Source: [Mycobacterium] nativiensis (GTDB lineage Bacteria; Actinomycetota; Actinomycetes; Mycobacteriales; Mycobacteriaceae). From it: a DNA stretch of 64,000 nt. Position 1 is the first letter of the stretch. Each line of letters starts with the position of its first letter. Made by a program: the position numbers and the translations under genes. This document shows positions 45,250 to 53,957 of this stretch, one piece after another. The stretch spans positions 2,972,294 through 3,036,293 of the forward strand of contig NZ_CP083986.1 of the NCBI RefSeq assembly GCF_020172685.1. The letters are read 5' to 3'. The notes beneath the pieces are model-generated. The model ran no database searches, was not told the origin of the DNA, and was given only the letters and a program-made list of their open reading frames with translations.

Positions 45250-45947
45250 CAGGACCGCTCGATGATGTAGTGGGCGAACAGTTTCCGACCCGCCCAACAC
45301 AGCCCGGCGATGCACAGTGTGGGATAGGCCAGCGCGTACCCGATCTGCCACGGCGCCAGGTGCAGCTGATCGAACGCCGCCCCGAACAACAGCAACGGCC
45401 CCTGGGTGGGGATCAGATAGCACAGCGGAGTCGGCCATATGCCCGAGTAGTGCAGCATCGGCAGTGCCATCACCGACAGTGGGATTACCGCGGTCAGGAA
45501 CCAGTCGCTGATCGAGGCGAACGGCAGCGACGTGGTGAATCCGACCAGCAGCATCACCAGGGTCGCGAGCAGCACCCCGGCCAGCAGTGGAATCGGGTGG
45601 TAGCCCGCGCGGTCGACGGCTGCCACCACCACCGCCACCGCCAGTGAGATTCCGGCCAGCGGAGTGAGTTTCGCGGTCAGGTACTCGCCGAATCGCAGCG
45701 GTGTGGCGACGATCGCCGACAGGGTCCGGTCCTGCTTGTCGAAGAACACCGTGCCGGCGATGAAGAAGAATCCGATGATGGCCGTATCGCCCAGCAGCAC
45801 ATACGGTTCGGCGACCGTGCGCAGATGTGCCGGCATGGGCAGCAGCACCGCCAGCCAGATCAGGCCCGAGAACACGGCGGCGTGCAGAAACTTCTGCCGG
45901 ACCTGCAGCGTCAGCTCCAGGCGCACCGCGGCGGCCAGCCTGCTCAC
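45249..45947 (-). CDS. ABC exporter permease (Rv2687c type)
   Basis: 232 residues, about six membrane helices, ABC-2 family with DKQDRTLSAIVATPLRFGEY as the coupling helix region. It pairs with the other permease to form the membrane channel. GTG 45947 overlaps the ATPase stop by 4 nt. Its sequence differs from the first permease, so a heterodimer is likely. Confidence 0.9.
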   Translation of the reverse strand: MSRLAAAVRLELTLQVRQKFLHAAVFSGLIWLAVLLPMPAHLRTVAEPYVLLGDTAIIGFFFIAGTVFFDKQDRTLSAIVATPLRFGEYLTAKLTPLAGISLAVAVVVAAVDRAGYHPIPLLAGVLLATLVMLLVGFTTSLPFASISDWFLTAVIPLSVMALPMLHYSGIWPTPLCYLIPTQGPLLLFGAAFDQLHLAPWQIGYALAYPTLCIAGLCWAGRKLFAHYIIERS

Positions 45948-46834
45948 GCCAGTCTCCTACCGGTGACCTCGACAAACACGTCATCGAGGCTGGCCTCGCG
46001 GCTGTGGATCGTCTCGATCTGCCGGTCGCGCAGCACGGCGTGAAACGCCGGGTCGTCGGCCAGCGTGTCCATGCCGAACTCCGCGTCGGCCAGACCGCCC
46101 TGCTCGGCCCGGTAAGTCACCCGCACCAGGCGCTGGCTGCGGGCGATCTTCAGCTCGGCGGGCTTGTCCAGCGCGACGATCCGGCCGTCGACGACGAACG
46201 CCACCCGATCGCACAGTCCGTCGGCGGTGGCCATGTCGTGGGTGGTCAGGAAAACGGTGCGCCCGCGCGCCTTGAGATCCAACACCAAGTCCTTGACCTT
46301 GTTGGCGTTGACCGGATCCAGGCCGGAGGTGGGTTCGTCGAGGAAGATCAGCTCCGGGTCGTGGATCAGGGACCGGATGAAGGTCAGCCGCATCTGCATG
46401 CCCTTGGAGTAGTTGCCCACCCGGGTGTCGGCGTATTCGGTCAGGCCGACGGCCTCGAGCAGGGCCATCGGGTCGGCCGTCTTGCCGTCGTACAGCGACG
46501 CGAAGAACTGCAGGTTCTCCAGCCCGGTGAGCTTTTGGTAGTGGTTGGGCAGCTCGAAGGACACCCCGATGCGCTGGTAGTAGTCGGGTCCCCAGGACAC
46601 CGGGTCGCGGCCCCAGACCTGGGCCTGGCCGCCGTGGCCGCGCAGCAGGCCGATGAGCAGCTTCTGGGTCGTCGACTTTCCGGCGCCGCTGGGGCCCAGG
46701 AACCCGAAGATCTCGCCGCGCCCGACCGAGAAGTCCATGCCGCGGACGGCGGGCTGCTCGGCCTTCGGATAGGTGTAGGTGAGTCCGCGCACCCGGATCA
46801 CTTCGCTCGCATCGCCGTCCATCAACACCCGCAC
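45944..46834 (-). CDS. ABC exporter ATPase (Rv2688c type)
   Basis: 296 residues from GTG 46834; ATG 46822 (MDGDASEV) is an alternative. Walker A GPSGAGKSTT, Walker B LIFLDEPTSGLD, H-loop TTHDMATA. The signature is YSKGMQMR rather than LSGGQ, as seen in several drug exporters. The C-terminus (SREASLDDVFVEVTGR) is the usual DrrA-like tail. Divergent from a MarR-type regulator; dyads overlap the shared promoter. Confidence 0.92.
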   Translation of the reverse strand: MRVLMDGDASEVIRVRGLTYTYPKAEQPAVRGMDFSVGRGEIFGFLGPSGAGKSTTQKLLIGLLRGHGGQAQVWGRDPVSWGPDYYQRIGVSFELPNHYQKLTGLENLQFFASLYDGKTADPMALLEAVGLTEYADTRVGNYSKGMQMRLTFIRSLIHDPELIFLDEPTSGLDPVNANKVKDLVLDLKARGRTVFLTTHDMATADGLCDRVAFVVDGRIVALDKPAELKIARSQRLVRVTYRAEQGGLADAEFGMDTLADDPAFHAVLRDRQIETIHSREASLDDVFVEVTGRRLA

Positions 46835-46837
46835 GAG

Positions 46838-46864
46838 TATACTGACATTTCAGAAATTACTGAA
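46838..46864. promoter_or_regulatory. overlapping promoter and dyads between ABC and MarR genes
   Basis: TATACT (46838-46843) is an excellent -10 for the regulator. CTGA-N4-TCAG (46842-46853) and TTCAG-N6-CTGAA (46849-46864) overlap it, and an ACTGA(A)CATT direct repeat is seen. This fits MarR autorepression together with the exporter operon. Confidence 0.6.
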
Positions 46865-46879
46865 CATTAGGAGTTTCCG

Positions 46880-47332
46880 GTGCCAGATGACGCGGACATC
46901 GCCGAGCGGCTCGCGCTGACATTGACCAGCCTCGGGTTGCAGCGCATGACCGCCCGGGTGCTGGCAACCCTGCTGTTCACCGAGCAGCCCACCACGACGA
47001 TGGGCGAGCTGGCCGAGAAACTGCAGGCCAGCGCGGGCGCGATCTCCGGGGCGATGAAGATGCTCACCGCCGTCGGGCTGGCCGAGCGGGTCCCGGTGCC
47101 GGGCAGCCGCCGCGAGCATTACCGGCTGCGCGACGACGCGTGGGCGGTGCTGTTCACCAACCAGAACGTGACGATCGCGGCGATGCAGGACGCCGCGGCG
47201 GCCGGGATCGCCGCCACCGGAGGCGACCACCCGGCCCATCACCGGCTCACCCAGATGCGGGATTTCTACACGTTCCTGCTCGCCGAGATCCCCGCGCTGC
47301 TGGAGCGCTGGCGCGAGCGGTCAGCGGGTTAG
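46880..47332 (+). CDS. MarR/GbsR-type transcriptional regulator
   Basis: 150 residues from GTG 46880, AGGAG six bases upstream. Winged helix at about 28-85: MGELAEKLQASAGAISGAMKML and VPVPGSRREHYRLRD. The rest is a helical dimerisation region. It faces the ABC exporter operon and dyads in the gap suggest it represses both. Ligand unknown; quinolones or similar compounds would be a guess. The 3' end overlaps trmA by 12 bp. Confidence 0.88.
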   Translation: MPDDADIAERLALTLTSLGLQRMTARVLATLLFTEQPTTTMGELAEKLQASAGAISGAMKMLTAVGLAERVPVPGSRREHYRLRDDAWAVLFTNQNVTIAAMQDAAAAGIAATGGDHPAHHRLTQMRDFYTFLLAEIPALLERWRERSAG

Positions 47333-48496
47333 CAGCGCCACGCACTCCACGTGGTGGGTGAGCGGGAACGCGTCGAACACCCGGATCTGCTCCACGGCAT
47401 ACCCCTGCCCGCGGTACAGGCCGATGTCGCGGGCGAAAGATGCTGCCTCACAACCGATGTGCACAATACGCGGTACACCTGCGGCGGCCAGCGCCTCGAT
47501 CACCTCCCGCCCGGCACCGGCGCGCGGCGGGTCCAGCACCGCGACATCGGCGCCGGCGGGCGCATCGGCCAACACCCGGCGCACCGAGTCGGTGCGCACC
47601 GACACCTGCGGCAGGTCGGCCAGCGCGGCCCGGGCAGCACCGGTCGCGGCCCGTGACGTGTCGGCACTGATCACCCGGCCCGACTCCCCCACCGTCTCGG
47701 CCAGTGCCGCGGCGAAGATCCCGGCCCCGCCGTAGAGGTCCCAGGCGGTCATCCCGGCGTCGGCCTGCGCCCACTGGCCGACCAGCCCGCTGTAGAGCGC
47801 GGCCGCCCGGCGATGCGCCTGCCAGAACGACGTCACCGGAATCTGCCAGCGGCGCCGGCCGACCCACTGGGTGGCGTGATAGTCACCCTCCATGACCTGC
47901 GGGCGGTGATCACGCCCGGTGCTCACCACATGCCGGACACCGTCGTCGTCGGCCACCACGTGCAGGTGGTCGCCGGGCCGCCAGGACTGTTCGGCCAGCC
48001 CCTTGATCATCCCGGCCGGCAGCTGCCCGCACTGCAGGTCGGTGACCAGATCATCACTGTGATAGCGATGGAACCCGGCCCGGCCGTCGGCACCGACCTC
48101 CAAGCGGACCCGGGTACGCCAGCCGGTGGGGCCGTCGTCGCCGAGCGGTTCGGCCGCCCCTTCCCAGTCGTGGCCGCCGAGTCGGGCCAGCTGGTTGGAC
48201 ACCACCGCACCCTTGAGCGCCCGTGCCACGACCGGGTCGGCGAACGCCAGGTCGCAGCAACCGGCGCCGTCGACCCCGGCGATGGGGCACAGCGAAGGCA
48301 CCCGGCCCTCCGCGGGTTCGAGCACCTCGACGGCCTCGGCGTGCCAATACGAGCCCCGCTCGGCGGTGATCCGCGCCCGCACCCGCTCGCCGGGCAGGGC
48401 GTAGCGCACGAAAACCACCCGTCCGTCGTGCCGGGCCACGCAACTGCCGCCGTTGGCCGGCGCCTCGGTGACCAGAGTCAGTTCTTGATCGCTCAC
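47321..48496 (-). CDS. TrmA/RlmD-family tRNA/rRNA (uracil-5-)-methyltransferase (Rv2689c type)
   Basis: 391 residues from GTG 48494-48496, which overlaps the APC-transporter stop by 4 nt. N-terminal TRAM domain (about 1-55), then the RumA/TrmA core: WDLYGGAGIFAAAL is motif I, AVLDPPRAGAGREVIEAL carries the motif IV acid, and HIGCEAASFARD carries the catalytic Cys (typically SCxPxxxARD). Fe-S cysteines CPIAGVDGAGCCDL are present. Target uridine not determined. Confidence 0.88.
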   Translation of the reverse strand: MSDQELTLVTEAPANGGSCVARHDGRVVFVRYALPGERVRARITAERGSYWHAEAVEVLEPAEGRVPSLCPIAGVDGAGCCDLAFADPVVARALKGAVVSNQLARLGGHDWEGAAEPLGDDGPTGWRTRVRLEVGADGRAGFHRYHSDDLVTDLQCGQLPAGMIKGLAEQSWRPGDHLHVVADDDGVRHVVSTGRDHRPQVMEGDYHATQWVGRRRWQIPVTSFWQAHRRAAALYSGLVGQWAQADAGMTAWDLYGGAGIFAAALAETVGESGRVISADTSRAATGAARAALADLPQVSVRTDSVRRVLADAPAGADVAVLDPPRAGAGREVIEALAAAGVPRIVHIGCEAASFARDIGLYRGQGYAVEQIRVFDAFPLTHHVECVALLTR

Positions 48497-50490
48497 TCGA
48501 TGAATCCCCTTCGGGTGTCGCCGGGAGCGTGGTGCGGAGTCAGCACCTTGCGCCGCTCCGAGGAGTTCAGCTGCCAGGGCACCGACGTCACCATCACCTG
48601 CGGCATGAACAGCAGCCGCGTCTTGAGCCGCAGCGCACTCTGGTTGTGCAGCAGCTGTTCCCACCAGTGACCCACCACGTATTCCGGTATGTAGACGGTC
48701 ACCACGGTGCGCGGCGACTCCTTGCTGATGCGTTTGACGTATTCGAGCACCGGCCGGGTGACCTCACGGTAGGGCGAGGCAATCACCTTGAGCGGCACGG
48801 TGATATCGCTGTCCTCCCACTCGCGCACCAGCTTGCGGGTCTCGGTGTCGTCGACGCTGACGGTGATGGCTTCCAGCGCGTCCGGCCGGGTCGCCCGCGC
48901 ATAGGCCAGCGCGCGGCGGGTCGGCAGATGCAGCTTGGACACCAGGATCACGGCGTGGTTGCGGCTGGGCAGCACCGAGTGGTCCTCGGCGGCCGCGGCC
49001 TGTTCGTCCAGCTCCTGGCTGACCGCGTCGTAGTGCCGGCGGATCAGTTTCATCAGGGCGTACAGGGCCGACATCGCGACGATCGCGATCCACGCGCCGT
49101 CCAGGAACTTGGTGAGCACCACGACGATCAGCACCGAACCGGTGGCGATGAACCCGATCGTGTTCACCACCCGCGAGCGCATCATCTTGACCCGGGCCGC
49201 TCGGTCGGTTTCGCTGCGCAGCAACCGGTTCCAGTGCCGGACCATGCCGATCTGGCTCAACGTGAACGAGACGAACACCCCGACGATGTAGAGCTGGATC
49301 AGTGCGGTCACCTCCGCGCCGAACGCCACGATGAACGCGATGGCCACCAACGCCAAGAACACGATGCCGTTGGAGAAGGCCAGCCGGTCGCCGCGGGTGT
49401 GCAGCTGGCGCGGCAGATAGGAATCCTGGGCCAGGATCGAGCCCAGCACCGGAAAACCGTTGAACGCGGTGTTGGCCGCCAGCGCCAGGATCAGCGCGGT
49501 GACCCCCGCGATCACCCACAGGCCGGGCGGGAAACCTCGGAACACCGTCTCGGCCAGCTGAGCCAGCAGGGTCTTCTGGTCGTAGTCCGCCGGCGCCCCG
49601 ATCAGCTGCTCATGCGGGCGGGCGGCGATCTTCACCCCGGTCTTGCCGGCCAGCACGATGATGCCCATCATCAGTGTCACCGCGATCACACCGAGCATCA
49701 GCAGGGTGGTCGCGGCATTGCGGGACTTCGGTTTGCGGAACGCGGGCACGCCGTTGCTGATCGCCTCCACCCCGGTCAGTGCCGCACATCCCGACGAGAA
49801 CGATTTCGCCACCAGGAACACCAGGGCCAGGCCGACCACCTCACCGTGCGCGGAGTGGATCTTGAACGAGGCCGACTCGGCCTGCAGCGAATGGCCCAGC
49901 ACGAAGATCTGGAACAGCCCCCAGCCCAGCATGGCGAAGACGCCGATCATGAACGCGTAGGTGGGGAAGGCGAAGGCCGTGCCGGATTCGCGGATGCCGC
50001 GCAGGTTGGCCGCCGCAACCACGATGACGGTCCCCACCGCGAAGGCGACCTTGTGCTCGGCGATGAACGGGATCGCCGATCCGATGTTGGCGATGCCGGC
50101 CGAGATCGAAACCGCGACCGTCAGAACGTAATCCACCATGAGGGCACTGGCCACGGTCAGACCCGCGGTGGCACCCAGGTTGGTGGTGACCACCTCGTAG
50201 TCGCCACCGCCGGAGGGGTAGGCGTGCACATTCTGGCGGTAGCTGGCCACCACCGTCATGAACACGAACGCCACCGCCAGGCCGACCCACGGGGTCATCC
50301 GGTAGGCGGTGATGCCCGCCACGGAGAGCACCAGGAAGACCTCTTCGGGCCCGTAGGCCACCGAGGACAGCGCGTCGGAGGCGAACACCGGCAGGGCGAT
50401 GCGCTTGGGCAACAGGGTGTGGCTGAGCCGGTCGCTGCGAAACGGCCGGCCCAGAACCAACCGGCGAGCAGCGGTGGAAATCTTCGACAC
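48493..50490 (-). CDS. APC superfamily amino acid/potassium permease (Rv2690c type)
   Basis: 665 residues from GTG 50488-50490 (VSKISTAARRLVLGRPF). Twelve or so helices in residues 30-470 with SDALSSVAYGPEEVF, AYPSGGGDYEVVTTNLG and GVEAISNGVPAFRKPKSRNA, then a C-terminal cytoplasmic region like USP domains. Related to the KUP/KimA branch of potassium importers. It neighbours ceoB/ceoC, which are potassium-transport regulators, so K+ uptake is a reasonable inference. Confidence 0.9.
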   Translation of the reverse strand: MSKISTAARRLVLGRPFRSDRLSHTLLPKRIALPVFASDALSSVAYGPEEVFLVLSVAGITAYRMTPWVGLAVAFVFMTVVASYRQNVHAYPSGGGDYEVVTTNLGATAGLTVASALMVDYVLTVAVSISAGIANIGSAIPFIAEHKVAFAVGTVIVVAAANLRGIRESGTAFAFPTYAFMIGVFAMLGWGLFQIFVLGHSLQAESASFKIHSAHGEVVGLALVFLVAKSFSSGCAALTGVEAISNGVPAFRKPKSRNAATTLLMLGVIAVTLMMGIIVLAGKTGVKIAARPHEQLIGAPADYDQKTLLAQLAETVFRGFPPGLWVIAGVTALILALAANTAFNGFPVLGSILAQDSYLPRQLHTRGDRLAFSNGIVFLALVAIAFIVAFGAEVTALIQLYIVGVFVSFTLSQIGMVRHWNRLLRSETDRAARVKMMRSRVVNTIGFIATGSVLIVVVLTKFLDGAWIAIVAMSALYALMKLIRRHYDAVSQELDEQAAAAEDHSVLPSRNHAVILVSKLHLPTRRALAYARATRPDALEAITVSVDDTETRKLVREWEDSDITVPLKVIASPYREVTRPVLEYVKRISKESPRTVVTVYIPEYVVGHWWEQLLHNQSALRLKTRLLFMPQVMVTSVPWQLNSSERRKVLTPHHAPGDTRRGFIE

Positions 50491-50594
50491 GAGAGCCAAG
50501 GGTAAGCCAGGGTGGCGGTGGCGGTAGCGTTCACCGAATACAGGCACTGCTCGGGGTCGAAAGCCAGCCGAAGCCAGCCGAAAGGACGTTGCGC

Positions 50595-51266
50595 GTGCGG
50601 GTAGTTGTGATGGGATGCGGCCGGGTGGGAGCCTCGGTGGCCGACGGGCTGTCCCGGATCGGCCACGAGGTCGCCATCATCGACCGCGACAGCACCGCGT
50701 TCAACCGCCTCAGCCCCGAATTCAACGGCGAACGGGTGCTCGGCATGGGTTTCGACCGCGATGTGCTGCTGCGCGCCGGCATCGAGGACGCCGGCGCGTT
50801 CGCCGCGGTGTCCTCGGGTGACAACTCCAACATCATCGCGGCGCGGCTGGCCCGCGAGACGTTCGGCGTGTCACGGGTGGTCGCCCGTATCTACGACGCC
50901 AAGCGGGCCGCGGTCTACGAGCGCCTGGGCATTCCCACCATCGCCACCGTGCCGTGGACCACCGACCGGATGCTCGACGCCCTGACCCGCGAAAGCGAGA
51001 CCACCAAGTGGCGCGACCCCACCGGCACCGTCGCCGTCGCCGAGGTCGTTTTGCACGAGGACTGGATCGGCCGCCCCGTCACGGACCTGGAGGGGGCCAC
51101 CAACGCCCGGGTGGCGTTCTTGATCCGGTTCGGCACCGGCATCCTGCCCGAGCCCAAGACGGTCATTCAGGCCAGCGACCAGGTGTACATCGTCGCGGTC
51201 TCCGGCCGGGTTGCCGAGGCGATCGCGATCGCCGCGCTGCCGCCGAGCGAAGACCTGGACAAGTGA
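50595..51266 (+). CDS. ceoB: TrkA-type potassium uptake regulator CeoB
   Basis: 223 residues from GTG 50595, AAAGGA eight bases upstream (a TTG two codons earlier is less suitable). RCK_N domain: VVMGCGRVGASVADGLSR is the NAD-binding GxGxxG, RDSTAFNRL the acidic end, GDNSNIIAARLARE next. RCK_C domain at about 135-215. It gates Trk/Ktr-type channels by binding NAD(H). The stop overlaps ceoC (GTGA). Homologue of Rv2691. Confidence 0.94.
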   Translation: MRVVVMGCGRVGASVADGLSRIGHEVAIIDRDSTAFNRLSPEFNGERVLGMGFDRDVLLRAGIEDAGAFAAVSSGDNSNIIAARLARETFGVSRVVARIYDAKRAAVYERLGIPTIATVPWTTDRMLDALTRESETTKWRDPTGTVAVAEVVLHEDWIGRPVTDLEGATNARVAFLIRFGTGILPEPKTVIQASDQVYIVAVSGRVAEAIAIAALPPSEDLDK

Positions 51267-51925
51267 AGGTCGCCGTAGCCGGGGCCGGCGCCGTCGGCCG
51301 ATCCATCGCCCGGGAGCTGCTCGACAGCGACCACCAGGTCACCTTGATCGAGCGCAACCCCGAACACGTCGACATCGAGGACATCTCCGACGCGCAGTGG
51401 CAGCTCGGCGACGCCTGCGAGCTGAGCCTGCTGGAGTCGGTGCACCTGGAGACCTTCGATGTCGTCATCGCCGCCACCGGCGACGACAAGGCCAACGTGG
51501 TGCTGTCATTACTGGCCAAGACCGAGTTCGCGGTACCGCGAGTGGTGGCCCGGGTGAACGATCCCCGCAACGAATGGCTGTTCACCGACGCCTGGGGCGT
51601 GGACGTGGCGGTGTCCACTCCGCGCATGCTGGCGTCGCTGGTCGAGGAGGCCGTCGCGGTCGGCGACCTGGTGCGGCTGATGGAGTTCCGCAAGGGCCAG
51701 GCCAACCTGCTGGAGATCACGCTGCCCGACGACACCCCGTGGGGCGGCAAGCCGGTGCGCAAGCTGGCGCTGCCCCGCGACGCCGCACTGGTGACGATCC
51801 TGCGCGGGACGCGGGTGATCGTGCCGCAGGACGACGAGCCCCTCGAGGGCGGCGACGAGTTGCTGTTCGTCGCGACCGCCGGTGTCGAGACCGAACTGCG
51901 CGAACTGCTGCTACCGGTGCACTGA
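51263..51925 (+). CDS. ceoC: TrkA-type potassium uptake regulator CeoC
   Basis: 220 residues from GTG 51263. RCK_N: AVAGAGAVGRSIARELL and IERNPEHVDIED, TGDDKANVVLSLLAK; RCK_C about 135-215 with DDTPWGGKPVRKL. Works with CeoB as a pair of RCK subunits. The 3' end overlaps the convergent DUF3159 gene by 15 bp. Homologue of Rv2692. Confidence 0.94.
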   Translation: MKVAVAGAGAVGRSIARELLDSDHQVTLIERNPEHVDIEDISDAQWQLGDACELSLLESVHLETFDVVIAATGDDKANVVLSLLAKTEFAVPRVVARVNDPRNEWLFTDAWGVDVAVSTPRMLASLVEEAVAVGDLVRLMEFRKGQANLLEITLPDDTPWGGKPVRKLALPRDAALVTILRGTRVIVPQDDEPLEGGDELLFVATAGVETELRELLLPVH

Positions 51926-52579
51926 CCGCGGTTCGCAGTCCGGCTCCGGCGCGGGCGCGTTCTGTGCGTCCAGCGCCCGCTGCACGTATTTGACGGCCAG
52001 GTAGGTCACCAACGCGGCCACCGCGGTCAGCGGCCAGCCCATGGCGATCCGGGTCACCCCCAGCCAGCCGGTCTGGTCGGCGTTGTACAGCAGCCGCTGC
52101 ACCACGAACCGGGCCCCGAACACCAGCACCCAGGTCAGCGTGGCGAGGTCGTAGGCATAGACCGCCGCCCGCAGGTCACGCCATGCCGAGCCCTGACCGC
52201 TGGCCCAGCTCCAGACGTAGCCGACCGCGGGGCGACGGATCAGAATCGACCCGGCGAACACCACCGCCCACACCAGCGACGTCCAGATTCCGAGCAGGAA
52301 ATAGCCTTTGGAGTCACCCATCAGGTAGGCGATCAGGGCGCAGACCGCCACCCCGAAGAACCCCGACATCGCCGGTTGGGTGGAACCGCGGCGGATCAAC
52401 CGCCACACCAGCACCGCCGCTGCCACGCCCAGCGCCGCCAGTACGGCGGCCTGCAGCCCGAAGGCGCTGGAGACGGGCACGAACACCACGATCGGCAGCG
52501 AGGAGTAGATCAGCCCGGACACCCCACCGATCTGCTCCAGGAGTCGCTGCGGCCCCTGGGCGCCGTAGTCACCGGTCAT
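51911..52579 (-). CDS. DUF3159 membrane protein (Rv2693c type)
   Basis: 222 residues from ATG 52577-52579 with about six helices. Stretches FVPVSSAFGLQAAVLAALG and TWVLVFGARFVVQRLLYNAD mark DUF3159. Encoded downstream of an OB-fold gene (28 bp gap). It resembles intracellular septation protein A-like families; function unknown. Confidence 0.88.
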   Translation of the reverse strand: MTGDYGAQGPQRLLEQIGGVSGLIYSSLPIVVFVPVSSAFGLQAAVLAALGVAAAVLVWRLIRRGSTQPAMSGFFGVAVCALIAYLMGDSKGYFLLGIWTSLVWAVVFAGSILIRRPAVGYVWSWASGQGSAWRDLRAAVYAYDLATLTWVLVFGARFVVQRLLYNADQTGWLGVTRIAMGWPLTAVAALVTYLAVKYVQRALDAQNAPAPEPDCEPRSVHR

Positions 52580-52607
52580 TGCTGTATCAGCCCGACGGTC
52601 GGGCCGC

Positions 52608-52979
52608 TCACTGCTGGATTTCGTAGTGGGGGTTGTAGATCGCCTTGCAACCACTGTCGAGCTTGCCGAGTCGGCCGTGTACCCGCAGGGTGCGGCCCGA
52701 GTCGATGCCGGGGATGCGTCGCTGCCCCAGCCACACCAGAGTCACGGTGTCGGTGCCGTCGAAGAGCTCGGCGCGGACCCCGCCCACGCACCCCTTGGCG
52801 TTGGCCTCCACGCTGCGCAGCACCCCGACCATGGTGACCTCTTGGCCGCGCTCGCAGTCGATCGCGCGCTGCGCACCGGTGTTCACCGCCTCGTCGGAAA
52901 GCTCCTCGACGTCCCGCAGCTCGAGATCTTCCGTCAACCGCCGAGTCAGCCGGCGCAGGTACCCTTTCGGCGCAACCAT
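52608..52979 (-). CDS. OB-fold nucleic acid-binding protein (Rv2694c type)
   Basis: 123 residues, a single OB barrel (about 45-118): VTMVGVLRSVEANAKGCVG, VRAELFDGTDTVTLVWLGQRR and LRVHGRLG. The motif order is that of tRNA_anti/RecG-wedge-type OB folds. The N-terminus (YLRRLTRRLTEDLE) is basic. It probably binds nucleic acid; the partner is unknown. Conserved in actinobacteria between DUF3159 and a hydrolase. Confidence 0.9.
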   Translation of the reverse strand: MVAPKGYLRRLTRRLTEDLELRDVEELSDEAVNTGAQRAIDCERGQEVTMVGVLRSVEANAKGCVGGVRAELFDGTDTVTLVWLGQRRIPGIDSGRTLRVHGRLGKLDSGCKAIYNPHYEIQQ

Positions 52980-53083
52980 GCCCTCTCCTCATGTGTGTGC
53001 GACCGCTACGGTAGACCTGTTGGTTACCTAATGCCACATGACCGGCCTACCGGGTGGCTTGTTTCGCCCGGAACGATCAAGGG

Positions 53084-53797
53084 GTGGCATTGGATTTGCA
53101 CGGTGTGACGGCTGTCCTGCTGCCGGGAACCGGCTCCGACGACGACTACATCCGACGGGCGTTCTCGCCGCCATTGCGGCGGGTGGGCGTCGAATTGATC
53201 GCACATCGCCCGCAGCCCGAAGGCCTCGTGGCGGGCTACCTGGCCGCACTCGACGCGGCGGCGGCACAGACCGGACCGATCATCGCCGGCGGCGTGTCGA
53301 TCGGGGCCGCGGTGGCCGCTGCGTGGGCGTTGCGGAATCCCGGACAGGTGGTCGCGGTGCTGGCGGCGTTGCCGGCCTGGATGGGTTCCCCCGATTCGGC
53401 TCCAGCTGCCCACGCCGCCCGCTACAGCGCCGAACAGTTACGCCGCGACGGCCTGGCGGCGGTGGTGGCCGAGATGCGGGCGTCCAGCCCGGCCTGGCTC
53501 GGTGACGAGCTGACCCGCTCATGGACCGCCCAGTGGCCACTGCTGCCCGACGCACTGGAGCAGGCAGCCGCCTACGTGGCACCGACCGCCGCCGAGTTGG
53601 CGACGCTCGCGGTGCCGATGGGCGTGACCGCAGCCGTCGACGACCCGATTCATCCGCTGAAGATGGCCACCGAATGGGTGTCCGCCGTGCCCCGGGCTGC
53701 CCTGTGCACGGTCACCCTGGATCAGATCGGTGCCGATCCGGCCGCACTGGGCACCGCGTGCCTTACCGCGCTGGGCCAAGCCAACCGCCCGGTCTGA
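53084..53797 (+). CDS. alpha/beta hydrolase (Rv2695 type)
   Basis: 237 residues from GTG 53084 (VALDLHGVTAVLLPGTGSDD); GTG 53054 is an alternative with ten more residues. Nucleophile elbow GGVSIGAAVAAAW has the Ser of GxSxG; the oxyanion turn is PGTGSDDD; the acid is likely in VTAAVDDPIHPL. The last codons and stop (NRPV) lie inside the 56-bp repeat array. Soluble; substrate unknown. Confidence 0.85.
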   Translation: MALDLHGVTAVLLPGTGSDDDYIRRAFSPPLRRVGVELIAHRPQPEGLVAGYLAALDAAAAQTGPIIAGGVSIGAAVAAAWALRNPGQVVAVLAALPAWMGSPDSAPAAHAARYSAEQLRRDGLAAVVAEMRASSPAWLGDELTRSWTAQWPLLPDALEQAAAYVAPTAAELATLAVPMGVTAAVDDPIHPLKMATEWVSAVPRAALCTVTLDQIGADPAALGTACLTALGQANRPV

Positions 53798-53957
53798 TTC
53801 GGCGGTCCAGCTTCGCCTCTCCTGCGTCGAGCCTCGCTAACCGCCCGGTCTGATACGGCGGTCCAGCTTCGCCTCTCCTGCGTCGAGCCTCGCCAACCGC
53901 CCGGTCTGATACGGCGGTCCAGCTTCGCCTCTCCTGCGTCGAGCCTCGCTAACCGCC
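53781..53957. repeat. tandem array, three and a partial copy of the 56-bp unit
   Basis: Full units begin at 53801, 53857 and 53913; a partial unit end precedes them at 53781. The unit is that of 37915 but with locus-specific changes (CCTGCGTCGAG, CCGCCCGGTC, TGATAC), so each array seems to have expanded or been homogenised on its own. Both convergent genes end inside the array. Confidence 0.9.

Noticed and set aside
48529..50505. 658-codon open frame on the plus strand opposite the APC transporter
   Set aside because: Antisense frame of a clear membrane transporter; composition is Gln/Arg/His/Gly-rich, typical of mirror frames in high-GC DNA.
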